Assembly (NCBI GenBank): GCA_049840875.1
Contig: JASGJE010000020.1
Span: 62,001 to 126,000, forward strand
Length of the DNA stretch: 64,000 nucleotides
Source of the DNA: JAFDYH01 sp049840875
Lineage (GTDB): Bacteria; Bacteroidota; Bacteroidia; Chitinophagales; Chitinophagaceae
Direction of reading: 5' to 3'
Shown: positions 35,132 to 43,494 of the stretch, piece after piece
Position numbering within the stretch: the stretch's first letter is position 1
Layout of the letters: every line of letters begins with the position of its first letter
The notes under the pieces: generated by a model
Databases searched by the model: none
Told to the model about the DNA's origin: nothing
The model's input: only the letters and a program-made list of their open reading frames with translations
Program-made: the position numbers and the translations under genes

Positions 35132-36688
35132 ATGGTAAAAGTCGGAGCCGCAAGACTGACGTTGGAAGATTTTGAACGGATTCTCTATCACGGTGAAACA
35201 ATAGAACTGGACGCTGCCGCCGTTAAAAAAGTGGATGATAGTCACCAGTTTTTAAAGAACTTCTCCAGCCACAAGCTTATCTATGGCATCAATACCGGCT
35301 TTGGGCCGATGGCGCAATACAAAGTGAGTGAAAGCAACGTACTGCAACTGCAGTATAATCTCATTCGTAGTCATAGCTCAGGTAGCGGTCGGTTAATGCC
35401 TGCTCACCTGGTGAAAGCCGTAATGGTCGCTCGCCTTAGTAATGTAATGCAAGGCTATTCAGGAGTGCATACAGAACTTGTTGAACTGCTCGCAACATTG
35501 ATCAATAAAAACGTTACACCATGCATTTTTGAACATGGCGGCGTCGGCGCCAGCGGCGACCTCGTGCAGTTGGCACATTTAGGATTAGGGTTGATCGGAG
35601 AAGGAGAGGTGATCTATGAAGATAAAGTGCAGCCAACAGCGGATGTTTTCAAAAAGCTCGGCATTAAACCGCTGACGATTCATATTCGCGAAGGACTCTC
35701 TGTGATTAATGGTACATCGGCGATGACGGGTATCGGCATGCTGAATATTATACAGGCTAAAAAATTATTACAATGGTCTGTCATGCTCTCCGCAATGACC
35801 AATGAAATAATGGAGGCCTATGATGATCATTTTTCATACGAATTAAATATCGTAAAACATCACAAAGGGCAAAATCATATTGCTTCTGTATTCAGAAATA
35901 TTCTCAACGGCAGCAAAATGATCAGGAGCCGCTCAGAACATTTGTATAATCCTGACAATATCAAGCATGATGTGTTTGAGGATAAAGTACAGGAGTACTA
36001 TTCATTGCGCTGCGTGACACAGGTGCTCGGGCCTGTATTTGACACAATTGAAAACACGGAAAAGGTTGTTGTTGATGAATTGAATTCTGTTAATGACAAC
36101 CCGGTTGTGGATGTTGCCAATCACAATATTTTTCACGGAGGTAATTTTCATGGCGACTATGTTTCATTGGAGATGGATAAATTGAAAACAGCGATTACAA
36201 AGTTGTCCATGCTCAGTGAACGCCAATTGAATTATTTATTGAATGATAAACTGAACCAAAAATTTCCGCCTTTTGTAAACCTTGGCGTGTTAGGATTCAA
36301 TTTTGGTATGCAGGGAATGCAGTTCACGGCAACATCTACTGTAGCAGAAAACCAGACATTATCTTTCCCGATGTATGTGCACAGCATTCCAAACAACAAC
36401 GATAACCAGGATATTGTCAGCATGGGTTGCAATGCGGCGTTGATGGCAAAGCGTATTATCGATAATTCATTTGAAGTACTGGCCATTCAGGCGGTAACAA
36501 TTATGCAGGCGATCGATTATCTCAAATGCGAATCGCGTCTATCTGCAAATACACAAGCAGTTTATAAGAATGTTCGCAGCATATTCCCAAAATTCGTAGA
36601 AGACCAACCTCGTTATAAAGAGATGGCTAAGGTGAAGGAATATTTTGAAAATTCCGAAATCCCTGAGTGGTCAGTGAAAAGTGAATAG
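35132..36688 (+). CDS. Tyrosine ammonia-lyase (HAL/PAL/TAL family)
   Basis: 518 aa. Catalytic Tyr51 in IYGINTGFG, MIO cofactor triad A140-S141-G142 in GGVGASGDLVQLAHLG, then NDNPVVD, NFHGDYVSLEMDKLK and the NNNDNQDIVSMG active-site loop. The substrate-selecting position carries S80-H81 (NLIRSHSSGSG). This is also how I recall the Flavobacterium johnsoniae enzyme, a proven TAL, although histidine ammonia-lyases share Ser-His here. Location between the aryl ligase and FabG of a flexirubin cluster, with no other hut gene, favours TAL. The product, p-coumarate, is the starter unit. Confidence 0.88.
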   Translation: MVKVGAARLTLEDFERILYHGETIELDAAAVKKVDDSHQFLKNFSSHKLIYGINTGFGPMAQYKVSESNVLQLQYNLIRSHSSGSGRLMPAHLVKAVMVARLSNVMQGYSGVHTELVELLATLINKNVTPCIFEHGGVGASGDLVQLAHLGLGLIGEGEVIYEDKVQPTADVFKKLGIKPLTIHIREGLSVINGTSAMTGIGMLNIIQAKKLLQWSVMLSAMTNEIMEAYDDHFSYELNIVKHHKGQNHIASVFRNILNGSKMIRSRSEHLYNPDNIKHDVFEDKVQEYYSLRCVTQVLGPVFDTIENTEKVVVDELNSVNDNPVVDVANHNIFHGGNFHGDYVSLEMDKLKTAITKLSMLSERQLNYLLNDKLNQKFPPFVNLGVLGFNFGMQGMQFTATSTVAENQTLSFPMYVHSIPNNNDNQDIVSMGCNAALMAKRIIDNSFEVLAIQAVTIMQAIDYLKCESRLSANTQAVYKNVRSIFPKFVEDQPRYKEMAKVKEYFENSEIPEWSVKSE

Positions 36689-36772
36689 TTAAAAATGAAA
36701 AATCAAGAAACGGTATAAAAAGACTGAGTAGATCGGAACTTATTACTTATAACGTACAACTTATAACTCATC

Positions 36773-37501
36773 ATGAAATGTGCATTAGTTACAGGGGGAT
36801 CAAGAGGAATTGGCAGAGCCATTTGCATAAAAATGGCGAAGATGGGTTATTATGTACTGGTGAATTTTAAAGGCAATGAAGCAGAGGCGGCCAATACACT
36901 GTCGATGATCATTGAAGCCGGCGGTTCCGGTGAAGTGATGCAATTTGATGTAGCCAATAAAGAACAGGTGCAGCAGGTGCTTGGTGGTTGGATTGAAGCA
37001 AACAAAGAGAACGTTATTGAAGTGTTGGTAAATAATGCCGGCGTAAAAGAGGATGGTTTATTAATGTGGATGAAAGACGAGCAGTGGGATAAAGTAATTG
37101 ACACCAGTCTCGGCGGTTTCTTTTATGTTACACGGATTGTGATCAATAGCATGTTGTTGAAGCGATATGGACGCATCATCAACGTAGTTTCATTATCCGG
37201 CTTAAAAGGTTTGCCGGGACAAACTAATTATTCTGCGGCCAAAGGCGGTGTAATTGCCGCTACAAAAGCCCTTGCACAGGAAGTAGGCAAACGAAATATT
37301 ACTGTAAACGCAGTTGCTCCCGGATTTATCAAAACGGATATGACGGCTGATATTGATGAAAAACAAATGAAAGCGATGATCCCGGTAAACCGTTTCGGAG
37401 AACCAGAAGAAGTGGCGCATGTTGTGGGCTTTCTTGCTTCTGCTGAGGCATCGTATATCACTGGCGAAGTGATCTCTATTAATGGCGGATTGTATAGTTG
37501 A
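36773..37501 (+). CDS. fabG: 3-oxoacyl-[acyl-carrier-protein] reductase, FabG type
   Basis: 242 aa short-chain dehydrogenase: cofactor loop TGGSRGIGRAI (residues 7-17), NNAGVKEDG, catalytic Ser in VSLSGLKGLPGQTNYSAAKGG with YxxxK, then VNAVAPGFIKTDMT. It reduces beta-ketoacyl-ACP during polyene extension. Last gene of the plus arm. The 84-base spacer before it contains AACTTATAAC words. It may be pathway-specific, since a housekeeping fabG would usually sit with fatty-acid genes. Confidence 0.88.
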   Translation: MKCALVTGGSRGIGRAICIKMAKMGYYVLVNFKGNEAEAANTLSMIIEAGGSGEVMQFDVANKEQVQQVLGGWIEANKENVIEVLVNNAGVKEDGLLMWMKDEQWDKVIDTSLGGFFYVTRIVINSMLLKRYGRIINVVSLSGLKGLPGQTNYSAAKGGVIAATKALAQEVGKRNITVNAVAPGFIKTDMTADIDEKQMKAMIPVNRFGEPEEVAHVVGFLASAEASYITGEVISINGGLYS

Positions 37502-37543
37502 TGCGCTGGTGAAAACAGTCACAGGCAAACCATTCTACACAAA

Positions 37544-38587
37544 TCAATATGCTTTGGATTTGTGTATAGTCTTTGATGATTTATTCTTAGTTAAAAAAAT
37601 ATCAGCCAGCAATTCATAAGAACGAAACCTGTCTTCCTTAGTGTCAGCAAATGTTGCAACAACAATTTCATTTGTATCAAAACTTGTGGCTAAATCAGTC
37701 AGCTTTTTCTCTACAACTTCAGGTGTGCCTGCAATAAATCGTTGGCGATGGAATTGAAGGCGATCTTCCTCTGCCTGTGAAAATTTATAATCCTCAATAT
37801 CCTCGTAAGAATATAATCGGTTGAAATCTCCCCTTTCAAAGCTGAGAAAGCGATATTCCATTAATTTTTTTGCCTGGAAAACTTTCTCTTCACTTTCCGA
37901 ACAGAAGACAAAAATGCCTACGTTTGTTTGCGGCGTAGTCAAATGATCTGAAGGTTTGAATCGTTCTTTGTAAATTTTTATAGCATCCGGTCCGCCCACA
38001 GGATTTATAAATTGGGCATACGAAAGCGCAATACCAAAATGTGCAGCGAGATAAGCGCTTTCCCCACTTGAGGTAAGTATCCACATTTCGGGCTTTGAAT
38101 CGATAGATGGAATAGCTTTTATTTTCCCGCTCATGTTTTGTGGTGTGGGTGTTTCCGTTAGAAAATCGGAAAGCTCACGGATTTGTTCAATATAGGAATG
38201 CGGATCAAATTCATTCGATGGGTTTAATAACCTGGAAGTGGCACGATCTCCACCCGGTGCACGACCGAGACCAAGATCAATACGATCAGGGTATAAAGCT
38301 TCTAATAAGCGAAAGTTTTCCGCAACTTTTAATGAACTATGATTCGGTAGCATAATACCACCTGATCCAAGACGAATTGATTTTGTTTCTGCCCCCAGTC
38401 TTGCTAATAGAACTTCTGGCGCTGCACCCGCAAGGGTAATCGTGTTGTGATGTTCCGATATCCAATATCGCGTATAGCCCAGCTTTTCCGCCAGTTGAAC
38501 TAATTCAACAGTTTCAGTCAGCGATTCTGAAGCGCTGCCTCCTTTTCGGATCGGTGTCTGGTCGAGTACGCTTAATTTTATTGACAT
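37544..38587 (-). CDS. LLM class flavin-dependent monooxygenase
   Basis: 347 aa bacterial luciferase-like protein: SVLDQTPIRKGGSA at the N-terminus, YWISEHHN, RLGSGGIMLPNHSSLKVAENFR and DLGLGRAPGGD, all typical of the MsnO8/YhbW-like subgroup. FMN-dependent, substrate unknown. Convergent with fabG (42 bases between stops), so it is outside the pigment operon and marks its border. Confidence 0.88.
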   Translation of the reverse strand: MSIKLSVLDQTPIRKGGSASESLTETVELVQLAEKLGYTRYWISEHHNTITLAGAAPEVLLARLGAETKSIRLGSGGIMLPNHSSLKVAENFRLLEALYPDRIDLGLGRAPGGDRATSRLLNPSNEFDPHSYIEQIRELSDFLTETPTPQNMSGKIKAIPSIDSKPEMWILTSSGESAYLAAHFGIALSYAQFINPVGGPDAIKIYKERFKPSDHLTTPQTNVGIFVFCSESEEKVFQAKKLMEYRFLSFERGDFNRLYSYEDIEDYKFSQAEEDRLQFHRQRFIAGTPEVVEKKLTDLATSFDTNEIVVATFADTKEDRFRSYELLADIFLTKNKSSKTIHKSKAY

Positions 38588-38654
38588 AATTAACTAACAA
38601 AGCCTGCGCTAAAAAGTTTGTTTTTTACGTTAATAAAGAATTGAGTTTTTATCC

Positions 38655-39764
38655 ATGACAAAATTCTTCTTAATCATAATTGTTTGCCTGCCTTTAACAG
38701 TATTGGGGCAAAATTTTTTGTTAAACGGAGGCTTTGAAGACGAAAATACCTGCACAGAATTCAATGTGGAATGCGCTCCTGAAGCGTGGCAAACGAATGA
38801 TGATGGATTCAGTAATTATTTTAAAGACTCAGGCCGTGCACACGGTGGTTTGCATTGTATGGCAATTGAAGCAGGACATGCAAAGAAGTCGTTCAGAAGG
38901 ACATTCATACGAAGTCAGTTAGTTTGTGGTTTAAGAAAAGGTGGCCAATATCAAATTGATCTGTTTGTAAAGTCGCCGCATTCTATACTTGACAGCCTCG
39001 GCATTTATTTTACTTCATATGATTTTCTGTTCGACAGTAGACCTTTGCAAACCATTACACCAGTAGCATACTTTGGAAAGGATAATACTTTTGCGGCAAA
39101 GGATACAAACTGGCAAAAGGTTAATTTGAATTACACGGCAACTGGTGAAGAGGCTTTTCTTTCAATCGCCAATTTCTCTAAAAGAGACATAACAGGATCG
39201 ACCGGTATTCCTCTTGAAAATAATTTCTTTGTTTTTATTGATGATGTAACACTCACACCGACTGATAGCCGTGAAAGACTTTGTGATGATTGGACAAAAC
39301 GAAAACAGGAAATCTATGAACAGGACGAACGGCATTCGTTTCTTCGTAAAAAAATAAAAGAAGCAAAAGAAAAACCTCTAGAGCCGGTATTTCTCACGGT
39401 TTCTAAGCTGGTCGTTGTAGATACACTCATATTGCCGGATGTGTTATTTGCATCCGGTAAATCTCAACTACAGTCCAATGCGAATATGATCCTGGATGAT
39501 TTTATCCAAAAAAGGGCAGGGCATACTATTGATTCCATCGTTGTTGAAGGACATACGGATAATAAAGGTTCAAATGAACTAAATGAACATTTATCACTTG
39601 AGAGAGCAAAAACAGTTGGCAATTATTTAATCGATAAATCGATTATAAAGCCATCACAACTGGTTCTACGCGGGTGGGCATTCAGCAAACCGGTGGCAGA
39701 TAACAATACGGAGGAAGGTCGTCAGCGGAACCGTAGGGTTGAAGTATTTGTTTACGAAAAGTAA
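38655..39764 (+). CDS. OmpA family outer-membrane protein, first of a tandem pair
   Basis: 369 aa. Signal peptide FFLIIIVCLPLTVLGQ, then a carbohydrate-binding-like beta-sandwich (NFLLNGGFEDENTC through FVFIDDVTLTP, residues about 18-215), and a C-terminal OmpA peptidoglycan-binding domain (about 255-369) with DVLFASGKSQL, EGHTDNKGSNELN, LSLERAKTV and RQRNRRVEVFV. It likely anchors the outer membrane to peptidoglycan or displays a glycan-binding domain. The next gene is a diverged copy. Confidence 0.85.
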   Translation: MTKFFLIIIVCLPLTVLGQNFLLNGGFEDENTCTEFNVECAPEAWQTNDDGFSNYFKDSGRAHGGLHCMAIEAGHAKKSFRRTFIRSQLVCGLRKGGQYQIDLFVKSPHSILDSLGIYFTSYDFLFDSRPLQTITPVAYFGKDNTFAAKDTNWQKVNLNYTATGEEAFLSIANFSKRDITGSTGIPLENNFFVFIDDVTLTPTDSRERLCDDWTKRKQEIYEQDERHSFLRKKIKEAKEKPLEPVFLTVSKLVVVDTLILPDVLFASGKSQLQSNANMILDDFIQKRAGHTIDSIVVEGHTDNKGSNELNEHLSLERAKTVGNYLIDKSIIKPSQLVLRGWAFSKPVADNNTEEGRQRNRRVEVFVYEK

Positions 39765-39826
39765 AAAGAACGCAAAACGCTTGCAGGTGGAAAATCACTG
39801 AAGTATTTTGCAAGCCAAATTGATAA

Positions 39827-40945
39827 GTGAAATACTATACACAAATAATTTTATTCTTTCTTCCCTTTTTCACAACGGGACAAAACCTCATTGTGAACGG
39901 AAGTTTTGAGGATGAAAATATTTGTACTGAATACCACGAGCCTTGTGCACCGGAAGGTTGGTTTGGCAATACCGGTGGGTTTAAAAATTACTTTGTTGAC
40001 TCAGGCGTCGCTTATGATGGAAGTCATTACCTGGCAATAGAAGCCGGGAGAACGAGAAATAAATATCAGCGTTCTTATACACGAACACAATTGTTGTGCG
40101 ACCTCCGTGCAGGTAATAAATATCGTGTTCAGTTCTACGCAAAAGCTCCGACGGATATACTAGATAGCATCGGTATTTATTTTACCAACACCGATTTTTT
40201 ATTTGAGAAAAACATGTTGTACAACATCGAGCCGACTGCTTATGTAATCGATGAAAATAAACCTGATCGTAATAATCGAAGCTGGCAGCAAATCAATTTT
40301 ATTTATACAGCAAAAGGAAACGAGAAATATTTAACCATTGCGAATTTTTCGAAGAGAGATATTAATGGAGAAACCGGTTTAACGGGTGAATCGCATTTCT
40401 TCGTTTACCTGGATCGTGTATCAGTTACACCGATTAATCCCGATGAGCAGCTTTGTGGCGATTGGGAAGTTGCACGAACAAAAATTTATGAAGTAAATGA
40501 CAGGCACGAATATTTTGAACGCTATATTCGCTTTTATCGTTCGCAAAATAAAGTGGCGGATCCTCCGAAACTTTCTTTAACGAGAATATATAAATCACAA
40601 AAGCTTTCATTGAAGGATGAACAGTTCATGCCCGGAAGAGGCAATCTTCAAAACGATGGTTACGCTGCAATAGAGAATTTCTGTAGTAATCTTTCAGCGC
40701 AGTCGGTCGACAACGTTGAGATTGTAACATATACGGATGCTACAGGTGATGCAATTGCAAATGACGAAATATCTGCGCAACGCGGATCTTTAGTAAAAGA
40801 ATACCTGCGCAGGAAATTTAATCTTGATGAAAAGCGAATCAAGATAAATGGCGTGCAGCAAGGGAAAGCTGGTTCGTTGCCTGCATCATCTACTGTAAAA
40901 GCAAAGAAACGACGCGTAGAAGTAATGATTTATTTACATGAATAA
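39827..40945 (+). CDS. OmpA-like outer-membrane protein, second of a tandem pair
   Basis: 372 aa, GTG start. Its N-terminal domain is clearly homologous to the preceding protein (NLIVNGSFEDENICTEYHEPCAPEGW; NFSKRDINGETG). The C-terminal OmpA domain is weaker: TYTDATGDAIANDEISAQRGSLVKEYL keeps the Asp and Arg of the peptidoglycan site, but GHTD is lost and RNRRVE becomes KKRRVE. It probably arose by duplication and has relaxed or altered wall binding. Confidence 0.82.
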   Translation: MKYYTQIILFFLPFFTTGQNLIVNGSFEDENICTEYHEPCAPEGWFGNTGGFKNYFVDSGVAYDGSHYLAIEAGRTRNKYQRSYTRTQLLCDLRAGNKYRVQFYAKAPTDILDSIGIYFTNTDFLFEKNMLYNIEPTAYVIDENKPDRNNRSWQQINFIYTAKGNEKYLTIANFSKRDINGETGLTGESHFFVYLDRVSVTPINPDEQLCGDWEVARTKIYEVNDRHEYFERYIRFYRSQNKVADPPKLSLTRIYKSQKLSLKDEQFMPGRGNLQNDGYAAIENFCSNLSAQSVDNVEIVTYTDATGDAIANDEISAQRGSLVKEYLRRKFNLDEKRIKINGVQQGKAGSLPASSTVKAKKRRVEVMIYLHE

Positions 40946-41005
40946 ATCTTTTTGATAACAATTTTTTGTTTGTCTTACCTTTAAATTCAAACAAAAATAC
41001 TGTTT

Positions 41006-41950
41006 ATGGACTTAGCGCATTTCCTCAGTTCGTATTGGTGGCTTATCATTCTTGCAATCATTCTCCTCAGTTCGTTTTTTACCATCAACCAGGGATACAT
41101 GGGCGTTATTACAATGTTTGGAAAATATCAACGCACTGTATCGCCAGGTCTTCGCTGGAAAATCCCATTGTTGGAAAAGTTGTTTCGTAAAATTTCAATA
41201 CAGAATCGTTCTGTTGAATTGGAGTTTCAGGCTGTGACACAAGACCAGGCAAATGTGTATTTTAAAAGCATGTTGTTATACGCAGTACAAAACGAAAATG
41301 AAGAGACCATTAAACGGGTTGCTTTCAAATTTATCAGCGATAAGGATCTGATGCAGGCATTGGTAAGAACAATTGAAGGAAATATCCGTTCTTTCGTCGC
41401 TACAAAAAAACAAGCAGAGATATTAGGCCTTCGTCGTGAGATTGTTCAATATGTAAAAGCTGAAGTAGATCATACATTAGAAGAATGGGGCTATCATCTG
41501 CAGGATTTGCAAATCAACGATATCACATTTGATAAAATGATTCTTGATTCAATGAGTAAGGTTGTTGCCAGTAATAATCTGAAAGCAGCAGCCGAAAACG
41601 AAGGGCAGGCGTTATTAATTACAAAAACAAAAGCAGCTGAAGCAGAAGGAAACGCGATAAAAATTTCTGCAGAGGCTGAAAAAGAGGCGGCAAGATTGAG
41701 AGGACAAGGCGTGGCATTATTTCGTAAAGAAGTAGCTGCGGGTATGACGGAGGCGGCTGAACAAATGAAACAGGCGAATCTCGATACGAATGTGATCTTA
41801 TTCAGTATGTGGACAGAGGCGATTAAAAACTTTGCTGAATTTGGCAAAGGCAACGTAATATTCCTTGATGGAAGCGCAGAAGGAATGGAATCAACAATGA
41901 AACAAATACAGGCCCTGATGGTAAAACAGGCAGGGAAAGATGTTCAGTAA
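41006..41950 (+). CDS. SPFH/band 7 (stomatin-like) membrane protein
   Basis: 314 aa. N-terminal membrane helix (WWLIILAIILLSSFFTI), an SPFH domain (about 30-190; VSPGLRWKIPLLEKLFRKISIQNR) and an alanine/glutamate-rich coiled coil (KAAEAEGNAIKISAEAEKEAARLRG). Such proteins oligomerise on the inner membrane and scaffold proteases or channels. No NfeD-like partner is adjacent. It is followed by a strong terminator at 42067-42097. Confidence 0.9.
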   Translation: MDLAHFLSSYWWLIILAIILLSSFFTINQGYMGVITMFGKYQRTVSPGLRWKIPLLEKLFRKISIQNRSVELEFQAVTQDQANVYFKSMLLYAVQNENEETIKRVAFKFISDKDLMQALVRTIEGNIRSFVATKKQAEILGLRREIVQYVKAEVDHTLEEWGYHLQDLQINDITFDKMILDSMSKVVASNNLKAAAENEGQALLITKTKAAEAEGNAIKISAEAEKEAARLRGQGVALFRKEVAAGMTEAAEQMKQANLDTNVILFSMWTEAIKNFAEFGKGNVIFLDGSAEGMESTMKQIQALMVKQAGKDVQ

Positions 41951-42030
41951 GGTTAAAAGGTTCAATAAGTTCAAGAGGTTCAAAAAATCTACTGAAACCT
42001 TTGAAACTTATTGAACTTCTTAAACTTTTT
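41951..42030. repeat. Inverted repeat of GTTCAATAAGTT words
   Basis: GTTCAATAAGTT (41960-41971) is mirrored by AACTTATTGAAC (42005-42016), with looser pairing in the flanking GGTTCAAAA and TTAAACTTTTT. It lies just after the SPFH stop codon. It resembles the word spacer at 29877-29930 (TTGAACTTTTTAAACC) and may form a hairpin in the 3' end of the transcript. Confidence 0.5.
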
Positions 42031-42066
42031 ATCCCTGAAATGGTTGTTAAAGAACTCTAAAACTTG

Positions 42067-42097
42067 GATGCCGCACACAACGCGGCATCTTTTTTTT
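42067..42097 (+). terminator. Rho-independent terminator after the SPFH gene
   Basis: GATGCCGC, loop ACACAAC, GCGGCATC, then eight T residues: perfect 8-bp GC-rich stem. Confidence 0.9.
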
Positions 42098-42183
42098 CGT
42101 TCATTCACACGGTGTTGATAAAAACAGCATATAGCTACATACAGTAAACGTTACATTTACGCACTTTAAAGAATAATTGGTTT

Positions 42184-42882
42184 ATGATTTATTTGTTACA
42201 GATAGTAGATACCGCAAATAAAGTAATACATACCGTTGCAGCAGGCGATACGAATGGTGATGGCAGCCTTAGTTTTTTTGAGTTGGTTCAAATGGGTGGC
42301 TGGATCATGATTCCTCTCGGTATTATGTTGTTATTGGCCGTGTATGTATTTGCAGAACGCACAATTGCTGTGAATAAAGCCGCAAAGATCGATCAGAATT
42401 TTATGAATATTGTCCGCGATCATATTGTGAGTGGCAATATAGCAGCAGCAAGAAGTTTTGCAAAAAATACCAATAATCCAGTTGCAAGAATAATTGATAA
42501 AGGAATTCAACGCATCGGCAAACCGATTGACAGTATTGAAAAAAGTATGGATAATGTAGGTCAGTTGGAAATGTATAAGCTGGAAAAGAACATGGGTATT
42601 CTTTCAGTCGTATCCAAAGCGGCGCCGATTTTCGGATTTGTGGGTACTTTGATTGGGTTGATGCAATTATTCTCTGAGATTTACACTGCAAATGAAGTAG
42701 CAATCGGAACTATTTCACAAGGTATTTATACAAAACTGATTACTTCTATTTCCGGCCTTGTAATCGGTTTGCTGGCATATTTCGGTTATCACTATATCAA
42801 CACCCAGATTGACAAAGCATCAAACAGGATGGAAGCAGCGGCTGCTGATTTCCTTGATGTATTGCAGGAACCAACACGATAA
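42184..42882 (+). CDS. exbB: MotA/TolQ/ExbB proton channel family protein
   Basis: 232 aa with three membrane helices (about 37-57, 142-165, 178-205). The conserved channel region VSKAAPIFGFVGTLIGLMQLF and the ISQGIYTKLITSISGLVIGLLAYFGYHYI helix are typical. With ExbD it uses proton flow to energise TonB-dependent uptake or envelope integrity. The ExbD gene follows after 8 bases. No TonB gene is adjacent. Confidence 0.9.
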   Translation: MIYLLQIVDTANKVIHTVAAGDTNGDGSLSFFELVQMGGWIMIPLGIMLLLAVYVFAERTIAVNKAAKIDQNFMNIVRDHIVSGNIAAARSFAKNTNNPVARIIDKGIQRIGKPIDSIEKSMDNVGQLEMYKLEKNMGILSVVSKAAPIFGFVGTLIGLMQLFSEIYTANEVAIGTISQGIYTKLITSISGLVIGLLAYFGYHYINTQIDKASNRMEAAAADFLDVLQEPTR

Positions 42883-42890
42883 TAAGGCGC

Positions 42891-43292
42891 ATGAAATTCA
42901 GAAAAAAGCACAAGGAAGAATCCGAAGTATTTACAGATTCACTGAATGATATTCTTTTCATTCTGCTGATGTTCTTTTTGATCACTACCACAATGGCAAA
43001 TCCCAATGTGGTAAAAGTGAACAATCCGAGAGGAACGAAGGATACAAAATCGAAACAAAACATTGTTGTATCTATCGACAAAGAGCAAAAAGTATACCTC
43101 GGTCAAAAGGCAATTGACCTCAATAATATCGACACAATACTACACCAGGAACTGGCGCGGATCCGCAAATCTCCATTGGATACACCGTCAGTAGTGGTAA
43201 ACGCAGATACCATTTCTTATTATGGCGAAGTATTTCGCATAATGCAGGCAGCTAAAAGAGCAGGAGCAAAAGTGGTTGCGGTGGTGAAATGA
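42891..43292 (+). CDS. exbD: ExbD/TolR family biopolymer transport protein
   Basis: 133 aa. One N-terminal membrane helix (LNDILFILLMFFLITTTMA) preceded by an Asp-containing motif (TDSLNDILF) that supplies the protonatable residue, then a periplasmic domain (VSIDKEQKVYLGQKAIDLNNID, VVNADTISYYGEVFRIMQAAKRAGA). Partner of the ExbB channel protein just upstream. Confidence 0.92.
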   Translation: MKFRKKHKEESEVFTDSLNDILFILLMFFLITTTMANPNVVKVNNPRGTKDTKSKQNIVVSIDKEQKVYLGQKAIDLNNIDTILHQELARIRKSPLDTPSVVVNADTISYYGEVFRIMQAAKRAGAKVVAVVK

Positions 43293-43494
43293 TATTTGAC
43301 ACTATACTTTATCTCTCTTTATTCTAACGTAGTTTTCTATTTTAAGTGTATCTGTTTTTTAAAGAGGCATAACATTTCGTTTTCGTGTTGAGAGCAATTT
43401 AATTTAAAACAGTCCTGTATTTAGGAGCGTTCCATTTTCCTCAGTTTGATCTTGAAAATTTTCAGGATTTTTGGCATGTATTTAACTTGCATAA

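Noticed and set aside
35132..36688. Histidine ammonia-lyase of a histidine degradation operon
   Set aside because: No hutU, hutI or hutG homologue is nearby, and the gene is embedded between the aryl ligase and FabG of a flexirubin cluster; TAL fits better although the Ser-His selectivity residues do not exclude HAL.
41951..42030. Transposon end or attachment site
   Set aside because: The inverted repeat is imperfect outside 12 bp, has no target duplication that I can see and no recombinase nearby.
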